The translations under genes and the position numbers were made by a program. From Fontibacter flavus (lineage in GTDB: Bacteria > Bacteroidota > Bacteroidia > Cytophagales > Cyclobacteriaceae), in assembly GCF_042432905.1 (NCBI RefSeq), contig NZ_JBHLWI010000066.1, positions 1 to 14,561 of the forward strand: 14,561 nt of DNA, in the 5' to 3' direction. Under the pieces are notes generated by a model that was not told the origin of the DNA, made no database searches, and saw only the letters and a list, made by a program, of their open reading frames with translations. This document shows, piece by piece, positions 1 through 7,835 of the stretch (its first letter is position 1; each line of letters begins with the position of its first letter).

Positions 1-89
1 GACCAGTATTATACGTGTCAAGGAAAAAATCTAATCAAAAATCCCCAATCATGACTTTAGATTTTCAAAATCAAAAAATTGCAGCATAA
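1..89 (+). other. 3' tail of an upstream gene, frame unresolved
   Basis: No complete gene lies here. A + strand terminator follows at 88-125, so the end of an upstream + strand gene is expected. Three frames are open from base 1: one stops at 52-54, one at 32-34 and one at 87-89. The tail is too short (10 to 28 residues) to recognise a product or choose the frame. No promoter or RNA gene was seen in this stretch. Confidence 0.35.
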
Positions 90-125
90 AAAAGGCTGCC
101 CTTTTCGGACAGCCCCTTTTTTATT
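88..125 (+). terminator. Rho-independent terminator, possibly bidirectional
   Basis: Bases 94-101 pair with 107-114 (GGCTG/CAGCC, one C-A mismatch, then CC/GG) around a five-base loop. The stem is preceded by six A (88-93) and followed by six T (117-122), so it could stop transcription from either strand. It separates the upstream gene from the queE promoter. Its loop and right arm share a near-identical 16-mer with the hairpin at the far end of the window, so it might instead be part of a dispersed repeat. Confidence 0.75.
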
Positions 126-148
126 TCATCAGGTGAATTAAAGGGGGC

Positions 149-180
149 TTTGTTTACTGTTCCTTTTTGCCATACCTTTG
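149..180 (+). promoter_or_regulatory. Bacteroidota-type primary sigma promoter for queE
   Basis: TTTG at 149-152 and TACCTTTG at 173-180 are separated by exactly 20 nt, matching the known Bacteroidota housekeeping consensus (TTTG, 19-21 nt, TAnnTTTG). Transcription would start near 185, giving a leader of about 55 nt before the ATG at 240. It lies just after the terminator at 88-125. This makes any queE start upstream of about 185 unlikely. Confidence 0.72.
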
Positions 181-239
181 AAGTCCGAAAATTTAAAGAG
201 AAATCAGCGGTTCAATCACCCGCTTCAACAAAAATTCTG

Positions 240-866
240 ATGGACAAAAAAACAGCAGTAACTGAAGGCAGGATGCTTCCTGTCATGGAAGCTTTTTATA
301 CAATACAGGGAGAAGGTGTACATACCGGTACCGCCGCATATTTTATCAGACTTGGAGGCTGTGATGTGGGCTGTGTATGGTGTGATGTGAAAGATTCCTG
401 GGAAGCAGAAAAATGGCCAATATTAGGCGTTGAGGAGATTGTCGATGAAGCAATGAAGTTTCCAGGAAGAATGGTAGTGATCACAGGTGGGGAACCTTTA
501 ATGTACAATCTCGGTCCTCTTACAAGCTCGCTGAAATCAAAAGGATTTACGACCCACATAGAAACATCAGGAGCACATCCTTTTTCAGGCGATTTTGATT
601 GGGTTTGCTTTTCACCCAAAAAATTCAAGGCTCCTCATCCTTCTATTTATGAAGTGGCCAATGAATTAAAAGTGGTTATCTTTCATAAATCCGATTTTGA
701 ATTTGCTGAAAAACACGCTGCTTTGGTCAATGAGGGCTGCAAACTGCTTTTACAACCTGAGTGGAGCAAGGCTAAATTCTTTATGAACGATATAGTGGAA
801 TACGTAAAATTCCATCCAAATTGGAAAATTTCGCTTCAAACCCATAAATTTATGGACATTCCATAA
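240..866 (+). CDS. queE: 7-carboxy-7-deazaguanine synthase QueE (radical SAM)
   Basis: QueE converts 6-carboxy-tetrahydropterin to 7-carboxy-7-deazaguanine in the cytoplasm, the ring-contracting step toward preQ0 and queuosine in tRNA. The 208-residue protein has the N-terminal family motif FYTIQGEG (19-26), the radical SAM cluster motif CxxxCxxC (C41, C45, C48, as GCDVGCVWCD) and the SAM-binding motif GGEP (83-86). Its length suits the compact QueE family. I chose the ATG at 240. The frame is open back to an ATG at 150, but that codon overlaps the promoter's -33 element and the extra 30 residues do not resemble the family. An ATG at 273 after GAAGGCAGG is a less likely alternative. It is the first gene of a probable operon with the PorE-like gene 4 nt downstream. 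No other queuosine genes are in the window. Confidence 0.93.
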   Translation: MDKKTAVTEGRMLPVMEAFYTIQGEGVHTGTAAYFIRLGGCDVGCVWCDVKDSWEAEKWPILGVEEIVDEAMKFPGRMVVITGGEPLMYNLGPLTSSLKSKGFTTHIETSGAHPFSGDFDWVCFSPKKFKAPHPSIYEVANELKVVIFHKSDFEFAEKHAALVNEGCKLLLQPEWSKAKFFMNDIVEYVKFHPNWKISLQTHKFMDIP

Positions 867-870
867 AGAA

Positions 871-2790
871 ATGAGAAAAGGATTCCTTTTTCTGGTATTG
901 TTGTTTTTTGTGCAACTTGGTTTTGCCCAGACGTATTCCATTATAGATTCCAGAGCGATCAAGCTGCATGAGCAAGGTGATGAACTAGTCAAACAGCGGA
1001 AATACGATGAGGCGCTGGAAAAATACCAGGCATCAATCAATAGGGAAGCCAATTTTTTAGAATCTTATATCAAAATGGGACGTGTCCTTCTTACAAAAGG
1101 ATTGTCTCAAGATGCGCTTTCCATTGTAGAAAGAGGAGAAAAACGCCCTTCTAAGGCGAGTAATAAAGTGAAAGCCGAATTAGGCTGGTTAAAAATGCAT
1201 ATTTACCTGGCCCAAGGAGAGTTTCAAAAAGCTATCCGGAAATTTGATGAGGTTGATTTGATATTGGATGAAAATTTCAGGAAAACCTATGATTACCAAC
1301 AGAATCAGGAACAGGTAATTTTCCTCAAAAATCACCTGGAAAAAAGTCTGACTATCAGTAAAGAAAAACTTCCTGAACCAGTTAATGATTTCAAGCTTCA
1401 GTATTTTCCTGTATTGACTGCAGACAGTAAAAAACTGCTCTTCACCAAAAGGGATGGTCTGGAAGAATATCAGAAAGAAGATATATATGTGACTTATCTG
1501 GATGAATCAGGTCTTAACTGGTCTGACCCTATAAGTATCAGTGCCAATATCAATACAGCCTTTAATGAAGGCACTTGTAGCATTTCAGCAGATGGTAATA
1601 TCTTGATTTTTACTTCCTGTGATGCAGCGGATTCTTTTGGCAGTTGTGATTTGTATGTAGCCTATAAGGTAAATGGGGCATGGCAGCGTCCTCAGAATAT
1701 GGGTAAAAATGTCAATTCCAGGTCATGGGATTCTCAACCCTCTCTTTCGGCTGACGGCAGTATTTTGTTTTTTTCTTCTAACCGAAGAGGCGGATATGGA
1801 GGTAATGATATATGGTATTCCGTGAGGCTTCCCAATGGTGCATGGTCAGAAGCCAAAAACCTTGGTGATCAGATCAACACACCAAAGGACGAGGTTTCTC
1901 CCTTTATCTATTTCAATAATGAAATCCTGTTTTTCGCATCCAATGGCCATAGAGGATTTGGCGGAATGGATTTGTTTGTGTCAAGGGTCGAAAAAGGGGA
2001 GTTTACAAAACCTGAAAACATGGGCTACCCTATTAATGATCATCAGGATCAGTTTTCCTTGTTTATCACAGCACAAAGAGATTATGCCTATTATACAGAA
2101 AGCATTTACAAAGAAGGTAAAGTAGAGCGGTCTTATTTATACAGGTTTGAATTTCCGGAAGAGATCACGCTTGGCGAAAAACTTGTGGTGTCTGAAGGTA
2201 AGGTGTTAAATGGCAAAACCGGTCTTCCTATAGAAGCAAAACTGTCATTGGTCAGTTTGTCAAATGACAGCACCATGTATCAGTTTAAGTCAGATGGAAA
2301 AACAGGGGAGTTCATGATGCTTTATCCTGACAAGTCATTTTCAGGTCTATATGTAGAAAAAGATGGCTATTTGCCTAAAATATTCAATGTTGAAAGGGAC
2401 AGTCTTAAAAACAGGAGGAATTTAGAGATTTCATTGGTCCCTATAGCCTCAGGTGAAGAATTCGTTTTCGAGAATATATTTTTCGATTTCGACAAGGATG
2501 AATTAAAGCCGGAGTCTCTAAGTTCTTTGGTTAGGTTGTATGAATTCCTTCAGAAAAATACTCAGGTTAAAATCAGGATTTTGGGTCATACAGACAATGT
2601 AGGAAGTGAAACTTATAATCAAAACCTGAGTCAGAGAAGAGCGGAAAGTGTAGAGAAATATTTATTGTCTAAGGGGATTAAAAAAGAAAGGCTTATACCG
2701 ATTGGTAAAGGAGATAAAGAACCGATTAGACCAAATGATACCCCTGAAAATAGAGCGCTGAATAGGAGGATTACAATATCTATTCAGTAG
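871..2790 (+). CDS. PorE-like envelope protein: TPR, beta-propeller, CRD and OmpA domains
   Basis: This is a 639-residue exported protein. A signal peptide (1-19, cut near FAQ-TYS) leads to TPR-like helices (about 30-130) and PD40-type propeller blades. Five blade-like strands are visible near 178-194, 234-250, 288-317, 343-371 and 393-411, several with the SADG...LFFSSN style. A carboxypeptidase-regulatory-like domain (about 438-522) follows, then an OmpA peptidoglycan-binding domain (about 530-639) with GHTDNVGS (572-579, key D575) and LSQRRAESV (key R590). This order matches PorE of the type IX secretion system, an outer-membrane-associated protein that anchors the machinery to peptidoglycan. 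Unlike lipoprotein PorE, no lipobox cysteine is seen at the signal peptide end. The 4-nt gap from queE suggests co-transcription. Many Bacteroidota carry several OmpA paralogues of this build, so a role in secretion itself is inference. Confidence 0.8.
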   Translation: MRKGFLFLVLLFFVQLGFAQTYSIIDSRAIKLHEQGDELVKQRKYDEALEKYQASINREANFLESYIKMGRVLLTKGLSQDALSIVERGEKRPSKASNKVKAELGWLKMHIYLAQGEFQKAIRKFDEVDLILDENFRKTYDYQQNQEQVIFLKNHLEKSLTISKEKLPEPVNDFKLQYFPVLTADSKKLLFTKRDGLEEYQKEDIYVTYLDESGLNWSDPISISANINTAFNEGTCSISADGNILIFTSCDAADSFGSCDLYVAYKVNGAWQRPQNMGKNVNSRSWDSQPSLSADGSILFFSSNRRGGYGGNDIWYSVRLPNGAWSEAKNLGDQINTPKDEVSPFIYFNNEILFFASNGHRGFGGMDLFVSRVEKGEFTKPENMGYPINDHQDQFSLFITAQRDYAYYTESIYKEGKVERSYLYRFEFPEEITLGEKLVVSEGKVLNGKTGLPIEAKLSLVSLSNDSTMYQFKSDGKTGEFMMLYPDKSFSGLYVEKDGYLPKIFNVERDSLKNRRNLEISLVPIASGEEFVFENIFFDFDKDELKPESLSSLVRLYEFLQKNTQVKIRILGHTDNVGSETYNQNLSQRRAESVEKYLLSKGIKKERLIPIGKGDKEPIRPNDTPENRALNRRITISIQ

Positions 2791-2857
2791 AGCAATTTTT
2801 TGTATGATTCTATTTGAAGAGTTAGGCGAACTTACGGTGGATTATCTCAAAAATGGG

Positions 2858-2888
2858 TAAAACTAAATTATTTTACATAAAACTAAAT
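2858..2888 (+). repeat. 11-bp direct repeat with 20-bp spacing
   Basis: TAAAACTAAAT occurs exactly at 2858-2868 and again at 2878-2888. The start-to-start spacing of 20 bp is close to two helical turns, as expected for a protein bound on one DNA face. It lies between the PorE-like stop and the susC-1 leader. The low base complexity means chance is possible. Confidence 0.4.
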
Positions 2889-3080
2889 AAGCAATGTTAA
2901 TAAATCTTAAATTATTTTAAATCTATACATTTTTTGGTTAACTAATCTTTTTGTGATATAAAATTTCGAAATGTAATTTTTTGTAGGAAAAAAAGTAATT
3001 TTTTTTCATAAAATCAAATAATTCATGCAATTGACTCTTATTACAGATTGTGTAAAAAATACGTTTCGTCTTGGATAATA

Positions 3081-3115
3081 TGAAGTTTGTTGATAAAATT
3101 CGGGAATCGTTAAAC
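3081..3115 (+). promoter_or_regulatory. Conserved leader block ahead of susC-1 (copy 1)
   Basis: This 35-nt block ends 19 nt before the susC-1 ATG and aligns without gaps to 8316-8350 ahead of susC-2, with 28 of 35 identities. The conserved segments are TGAAGTT, GATAAAATT and ATCGTTAAAC, at identical spacing. The intervening 4-nt and 5-nt spacers differ, so this is not simply unbroken duplicated DNA. GTT...AAC and GAT...ATC could pair in both copies around an 11-nt loop. It could act as a DNA operator or as an RNA element. Function is unknown. Confidence 0.6.
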
Positions 3116-3134
3116 TAATTTAAAACAAATTAAC

Positions 3135-6100
3135 ATGAAGAAAGTTTTACTAACCCTTGCGTTTATAGCAATGACAGCTGCGTCATTGTTCGCGCAGAGT
3201 AGGACTATCTCTGGTAAAGTCACTTCTGCTGAAGAGCCGAATGGCATACCTGGGGTCAATGTCCTAGTAAAAGGTACCACGGTCGGTACAGTAACCGATT
3301 TCGATGGTAACTATTCTCTTTCCGTACCGGAAGGAGGAAGCACTTTAGTTTTTTCATTTGTAGGGTTTTTTACTCAGGAAGTTGCTATTGGTAACAACAG
3401 CGTCCTGAATGTAGAGATGCGAGCGGATGTCAAGACTTTGGGTGAGGTTGTGGTAACAGGTTACGGTACACAGGAAAGAAGAGATATTACTGGTTCAGTA
3501 GCTTCTATCAACAACACCGCTATTGAAAACCTTGTTGCGCCTTCATTCGATACCCAATTGGCAGGTAGAGCACCAGGTGTGTCTGTAACTGTTCCTAACG
3601 GTATCTTAGGTTCTAGACCGATTATTAGAATCAGGGGTGTAAACTCCCTTTCCGGTGGTGCTGATCCATTGATCGTAATTGACGGCGTGCCTATCGTTGA
3701 TTCTGATCGTTCTGCAGTTGTTGCTTCCAACCCATTGGCAAACATCAACCCAGCTGACATCGAGTCTTATGAAGTATTGAAAGATGGTTCTGCTACTGCG
3801 ATCTTCGGTTCCAGAGCTGCTAACGGTGTGATCTTGATCACTACCAAAAGAGGTAAAGCAGGTAAAGCTCAGGTTAACTACAACGTGAGTACTGGTTTCA
3901 ACGAAGCTGTCGATCAGTTTAGTTTGTTGACCGGTGATCAGTTCGTGGAAATCGCCAACGAAAAGAGAACTAACGCTGGTCAGTCTCCATTGGCTAATCA
4001 AGGTGTAAATACCAACTGGCAGGATGCTGTATTGAGAAGAGGTACTACTCAGCAGCACAACTTATCAATCTCCGGTGGTTCTGAAAACACCAAATATTTC
4101 TTCTCTGCAGGTTTCACCGATCAGCAGTCTGTTGTGAAAAACAACGATTTGAAGAGATATGCTTTCAGATCTAATATAGACCACTCTATTTCTAAAAAAG
4201 TAAGAATTGGAAAAAGCCTTTCTTACACTTATACAGAAATTACCGGTTTGAACAACGGAGCAAACTCACTTTCAGGTGCGATCTACAATGCTACAAGAGC
4301 ATTACCTAACGTTCCGATTTTTGATCCTAACAACACTGCTTTCGGTGGCTATAATATCACTGCAAATGGTGCGACTACCGGTTTTGGTGCCAACCTTGCA
4401 GGTCCGGATAACAACATTCCAAACATCGCTTATGTATTGGAAAACAACTTCTACAGAGGTAGAAATCATAGAGTTTTGGGTAATGCTTATGCTGAAGTGG
4501 ATATCGTTCAGGGTTTGACTGCTAGAACTCAAGTAGGTATTGACTTGACCATGGCAGATGACTTTCAGACTTTGGATCCAAGACACGGTGATGGTAGAAG
4601 TTCAAATGGTAACGTATACCAAGCTTTCAACCCAGTTTTCCGTTGGAACTGGCAAAATACTTTGAATTATCAGACAGTTATTGCTGAGGATCATAACCTT
4701 AATGCAACTGTAGGTGTAGAATATCAGTACACTAATTTCTACAATTTCTTTGCTCAAGGTACCGACTTCTCTGATGAGTTCTTCAGATTCAGAAACCTGA
4801 TCTCAGGTTCTTACAACAACCAGTTCTCTGGAGGTGGTTTCTCTGAAAATGGTTTTGATTCTTATTTTGCAAGAGTGAACTATAGCTTCAGAGGAAAATA
4901 TCTTTTGTCATTTGCTGTAAGAAATGACGGTATTTCTCAATTGGCTCCTGAAAACAGAAGAGGTACCTTCCCAGGTGGCTCTATCGGTTGGAGGATCTCT
5001 GACGAAGCGTTCTTCAACAGCAACTTGATCTCTGATTTCAAAGCAAGAGTTTCTTATGCTGAAGTAGGTAACGTAAGCTTGCCTGGTGGTGCATTCCCTT
5101 ATGCAGGCGGTTTTGGTCCAGTATTGGCAGCTGCCGGTGCAGGTATCGGTTATTCTAACGTGGCGAACGTTGGTTTGCAGTGGGAAACTTCCAAGAAGTT
5201 TAACGTAGGTATGGACATGACCATCGGTTCTGTAACCTTATCAGCTGATTACTTCAAAAACAACGTAGACGGAATGGTATTGAATGCGCCAACTGCGCCT
5301 TCTTTGGGTATCCCAGGTAACACGATTAGCCAGAACGTTGGAGCTATGGTCAACCAAGGTGTGGAATTCAGAGCGATGAGCCAGGTCCTTTCTAAAGGAA
5401 AATTCACTTGGAGTACTGACTTCAACTTTACATGGTTGAAAAACGAAGTGACCAACTTGGTGCAGCCTTTGACAGGTACTTATAACAGAACTGTAGTAGG
5501 TGGTCCAATTGCTCAATTGTACGGATTTAAGTGGGCTGGTGTTAACCCTGCAAATGGTAATGCCATGTACTTCAGCGGTGATAACATCGTGCAGTTGGTA
5601 GGTGCTTCCTCTTGGAGAGCATTTGATCCAGCCAACCCAGGTGAAACTGCAACTCCAGGTACTGCTCCAACACAGTTTTTCCTAGGAAATACCCTTCCAA
5701 GATACTCTGGTGGCTGGTCTAATACCTTCAACTACGGTAACTGGGATGCTGAAATCTTCATCAGATACTCAGGTGGTAACTATATCATGAACGAGTCTAA
5801 AAGAGGTTTGATGGGACTTGGTTTCTCTAACAACCATTCTGAAATCTTGAACAGATGGACTGAAAGCGGTCAAGTTACTGATGTGCCTAGACTTTACTCC
5901 GGTCGTGATGCCAACACTTGGCAGACATCTGCTTCTAACTCCAGATTCATCGAGAAAGGTGACTTCGTAAGGGTACAGAATATCGTTGTTGGTTACAGAA
6001 TTCCAAGTGCAACTTTGAACACTGCATTTAACGGAGCAATCAGAACGGCTAGATTCTTTGCTCAAGTTCAAAACCCACTTATTTTCACGAAGTACTCTGG

Positions 6101-6209
6101 TATCGATCCGGAATCTAACCAGTATTCTGGTCAGTTGAACTTCGGTGTTGACTGGAATGTGGCGCCGATCATCAGAACATGGTCTGTAGGTCTAAATGTT
6201 GGATTCTAA
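3135..6209 (+). CDS. SusC/RagA-family TonB-linked outer membrane transporter (SusC-1)
   Basis: This is a 1024-residue outer-membrane beta-barrel that would import a nutrient, energised by TonB-ExbBD, with SusD-1 as its lid. A signal peptide (1-20, cut near LFA-QSR) is followed by a carboxypeptidase-regulatory-like domain (about 23-98), then the SusC hallmark EVVVTGYGTQ (104-113) in the TonB-box area. The plug follows, with RIRGVNSLSGGADPLIVIDG (165-184), DIESYEVLKD (209-218) and ANGVILITTKRG (229-240), then the barrel to the terminal Phe. There is no STN domain, so it is a transporter rather than a signal transducer. The start follows an AT-rich leader without a Shine-Dalgarno. susD-1 begins 25 nt after the stop. 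Its first 240 residues align without gaps to SusC-2. The substrate cannot be deduced. Codons favour AAC, TTC, TTG and AGA, suggesting high expression. Confidence 0.95.
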   Translation: MKKVLLTLAFIAMTAASLFAQSRTISGKVTSAEEPNGIPGVNVLVKGTTVGTVTDFDGNYSLSVPEGGSTLVFSFVGFFTQEVAIGNNSVLNVEMRADVKTLGEVVVTGYGTQERRDITGSVASINNTAIENLVAPSFDTQLAGRAPGVSVTVPNGILGSRPIIRIRGVNSLSGGADPLIVIDGVPIVDSDRSAVVASNPLANINPADIESYEVLKDGSATAIFGSRAANGVILITTKRGKAGKAQVNYNVSTGFNEAVDQFSLLTGDQFVEIANEKRTNAGQSPLANQGVNTNWQDAVLRRGTTQQHNLSISGGSENTKYFFSAGFTDQQSVVKNNDLKRYAFRSNIDHSISKKVRIGKSLSYTYTEITGLNNGANSLSGAIYNATRALPNVPIFDPNNTAFGGYNITANGATTGFGANLAGPDNNIPNIAYVLENNFYRGRNHRVLGNAYAEVDIVQGLTARTQVGIDLTMADDFQTLDPRHGDGRSSNGNVYQAFNPVFRWNWQNTLNYQTVIAEDHNLNATVGVEYQYTNFYNFFAQGTDFSDEFFRFRNLISGSYNNQFSGGGFSENGFDSYFARVNYSFRGKYLLSFAVRNDGISQLAPENRRGTFPGGSIGWRISDEAFFNSNLISDFKARVSYAEVGNVSLPGGAFPYAGGFGPVLAAAGAGIGYSNVANVGLQWETSKKFNVGMDMTIGSVTLSADYFKNNVDGMVLNAPTAPSLGIPGNTISQNVGAMVNQGVEFRAMSQVLSKGKFTWSTDFNFTWLKNEVTNLVQPLTGTYNRTVVGGPIAQLYGFKWAGVNPANGNAMYFSGDNIVQLVGASSWRAFDPANPGETATPGTAPTQFFLGNTLPRYSGGWSNTFNYGNWDAEIFIRYSGGNYIMNESKRGLMGLGFSNNHSEILNRWTESGQVTDVPRLYSGRDANTWQTSASNSRFIEKGDFVRVQNIVVGYRIPSATLNTAFNGAIRTARFFAQVQNPLIFTKYSGIDPESNQYSGQLNFGVDWNVAPIIRTWSVGLNVGF

Positions 6210-6234
6210 TCGCACACCTTTAAATTGAAGAAAA

Positions 6235-7776
6235 ATGAAAAATATAATTTCAAATAAAATAAAAACCGCATTCGTGGCCTTGGCAATGCTAGGTGCTACG
6301 TCATGTGATGTAACCGACCTTCAGCCGGCTAATATTATTCCGGATGCAGAGGCATTTGCAGATGCAAATAGAGTAAACGCCGCAGTTTTGGGTATCTATG
6401 AAGCAGCTCAAAGAGGTTTCTATCTAGGTGCTGTTCAAAGAGGTTATCCTTTCGGTGCTGCTTCTACACAGCAAGGTGACATGAGAGGTGAAGACATGTA
6501 CAATGATCAGTTGTTCTATGAAGTAACCTATATCAACGGTAACAACCCTCAGACCGCTAATAATAACGGTCAGTGGATCTCTTTGTACAGAATGATCAAC
6601 AGAGCTAATATTGTGATCGAAAACCTTGATCAAGCTGTGAGCAACGGTGCTCTGACTTCTGAATTGAGAGACCGTTATAGAGGAGAAGCGCTTTTCTTGA
6701 GAGCTTTGGCTCATCATGAGTTGGTAGTGTATTTCTCTAGGCCATATTCTGATGATCCTAACTCCATGGGTATTCCTTACAGAACTTTTGCCATCAACGA
6801 TGTGTCTAAAGTTGAGCCAGGAGAAGCTGTAGGTAGAGGAACTGTACAGAGTGTATATGATCAGCTTTTGGCTGATTTGGATGAAGCAGAGGGCCTGCTT
6901 CCTGAAGCAGGTAATGCTTTCAGAGCTAGAAAAGCTGCTGCTATTGCATTGAAAGCAAGAGTAAAATTGCATAAAGAAGATTGGGCCGGTGTGGTTGCTG
7001 AATACAACAAACTGTCTTCTAGCTTTGCAGTAACTGAAAATCCTTTGACTCCATTTAGAGGTGGTAACAGTTCTGACAATATCTTCTCTTTTGAGAACAC
7101 TCAGGCTTCTAATGCTGGTGTAAACGGTGCACTTCCAAACATGTATGGTAACCCTAACAAAGGTGCTAGAGGTTTGGTGAAAATCAGTCCATTGATCTGG
7201 AGAGCAGATTTCTGGCATCCACGTGATTTGAGAAGAAGCATCGAAGGGGAAGCTGATGGAATGGTTAGCCGTGGTCCTTTGGGAATGTTTACAAACAAAT
7301 ACATTGATAATGTAACTTTCTCTGACCCTACTACCATCATCAGATTTGCTGAAGTTGTTTTGGCTGCTGCTGAAGCGCAGGCAAGATTGGGTAACTCTGC
7401 TGCTGCGATCACCTTGTTGAACTCTGTTCGTGACAGAGCACTTCCTGATGATGTGCCTTCTTTCACCGCTGCAGACCTTCCAAATGCTGATGCCATCATC
7501 GATGCGATCATCAAGGAAACAAGAATTGAATTCTTGGCAGAAGGTAGAAGGTTCCCGAATATCCATAGATTATCAGGTGAAGGCAGAATGGCAGGTATCC
7601 CTTTGAAAGCTACTTCCAGATCTATCACCAGTGTTGCATTCTATGAGGATTTGACGAGAACTGTTCCTACTGACCACTCTTTGCCTTATTCAGAGAATAC
7701 TTTCATTTGGCCTATTCCATTGGAAGAGATCTTGACCAATAATACATCACCACTACCACAAAACCCAGGTTATTAA
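6235..7776 (+). CDS. SusD/RagB-family nutrient-binding lipoprotein (SusD-1)
   Basis: This 513-residue lipoprotein is the surface-exposed lid and substrate-binding partner of SusC-1. The signal peptide ends at lipobox ATSC, giving acylated Cys24. SusD features are visible in order: the N-terminal helical region with WISLYRMINRANIVIENLD (114-132), GEALFLRALAHHELV (150-164), the TPR-type helix EVVLAAAEAQARLGN (373-387) followed by LLNSVRDRA, ETRIEFLAEGRRFPNIHRL (428-446), and the C-terminal IWPIP...NPGY ending (491-513). The length is normal for the family. It starts 25 nt after susC-1, with AATTGAA 5 nt before the ATG, and is closed by the terminator at 7799-7830, so it forms a two-gene unit with susC-1. 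It is only distantly similar to SusD-2, which suggests a different ligand (inference). Confidence 0.95.
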   Translation: MKNIISNKIKTAFVALAMLGATSCDVTDLQPANIIPDAEAFADANRVNAAVLGIYEAAQRGFYLGAVQRGYPFGAASTQQGDMRGEDMYNDQLFYEVTYINGNNPQTANNNGQWISLYRMINRANIVIENLDQAVSNGALTSELRDRYRGEALFLRALAHHELVVYFSRPYSDDPNSMGIPYRTFAINDVSKVEPGEAVGRGTVQSVYDQLLADLDEAEGLLPEAGNAFRARKAAAIALKARVKLHKEDWAGVVAEYNKLSSSFAVTENPLTPFRGGNSSDNIFSFENTQASNAGVNGALPNMYGNPNKGARGLVKISPLIWRADFWHPRDLRRSIEGEADGMVSRGPLGMFTNKYIDNVTFSDPTTIIRFAEVVLAAAEAQARLGNSAAAITLLNSVRDRALPDDVPSFTAADLPNADAIIDAIIKETRIEFLAEGRRFPNIHRLSGEGRMAGIPLKATSRSITSVAFYEDLTRTVPTDHSLPYSENTFIWPIPLEEILTNNTSPLPQNPGY

Positions 7777-7798
7777 TCTCCGGTTTTGTGTAAATCAT

Positions 7799-7835
7799 AA
7801 AGCCCTCCCAAATTTTTTTGGGAGGGCTTTTATAT
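7799..7835 (+). terminator. Strong Rho-independent terminator after susCD-1
   Basis: Bases 7799-7812 pair perfectly with 7817-7830 (14 bp, core GCCCTCCC/GGGAGGGC) around a four-T loop. The A-run on the left pairs with the T-run on the right, so it could also work on the other strand. It starts 22 nt after the susD-1 stop and separates the two susCD units. Confidence 0.93.

Larger units (their letters stand above)
2791..3134 (+). promoter_or_regulatory. AT-rich leader region upstream of susC-1
   Basis: This 344-nt gap has no convincing gene and no strong terminator after the PorE-like stop. It holds an 11-bp direct repeat TAAAACTAAAT (2858-2868 and 2878-2888, 20 bp apart), a repeat of GTAATTTTTT (2973-2982, 2995-3004) and a TTTTTGGTTAACTA block (2931-2944) also found, less one G, upstream of susC-2. 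A possible promoter is TTG at 2934-2936 with TATAAAATTT from 2957. Another weak -7-like match is TACGTTTC at 3060-3067. No promoter matches the consensus as well as that of queE. A conserved 35-nt block lies at 3081-3115. Confidence 0.45.

Noticed and set aside
150..239. Upstream extension of QueE to an ATG at 150
   Set aside because: The ATG at 150 overlaps the -33 promoter element and the extra residues do not match the QueE family.
3606..4058. A minus-strand frame inside susC-1 (and similar frames inside susC-2)
   Set aside because: They overlap strongly supported SusC plug and barrel sequence and carry no recognisable feature.
6424..7566. A 380-residue open frame on the minus strand inside susD-1
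   Set aside because: The sense strand clearly encodes a full SusD protein. The antisense product is rich in Ser, Val and Arg with no recognisable domain, and arises from the biased codons of the sense gene.
7101..7628. A 175-residue minus-strand frame inside susD-1
   Set aside because: Low-complexity shadow of the SusD coding sequence with no domain or promoter support.
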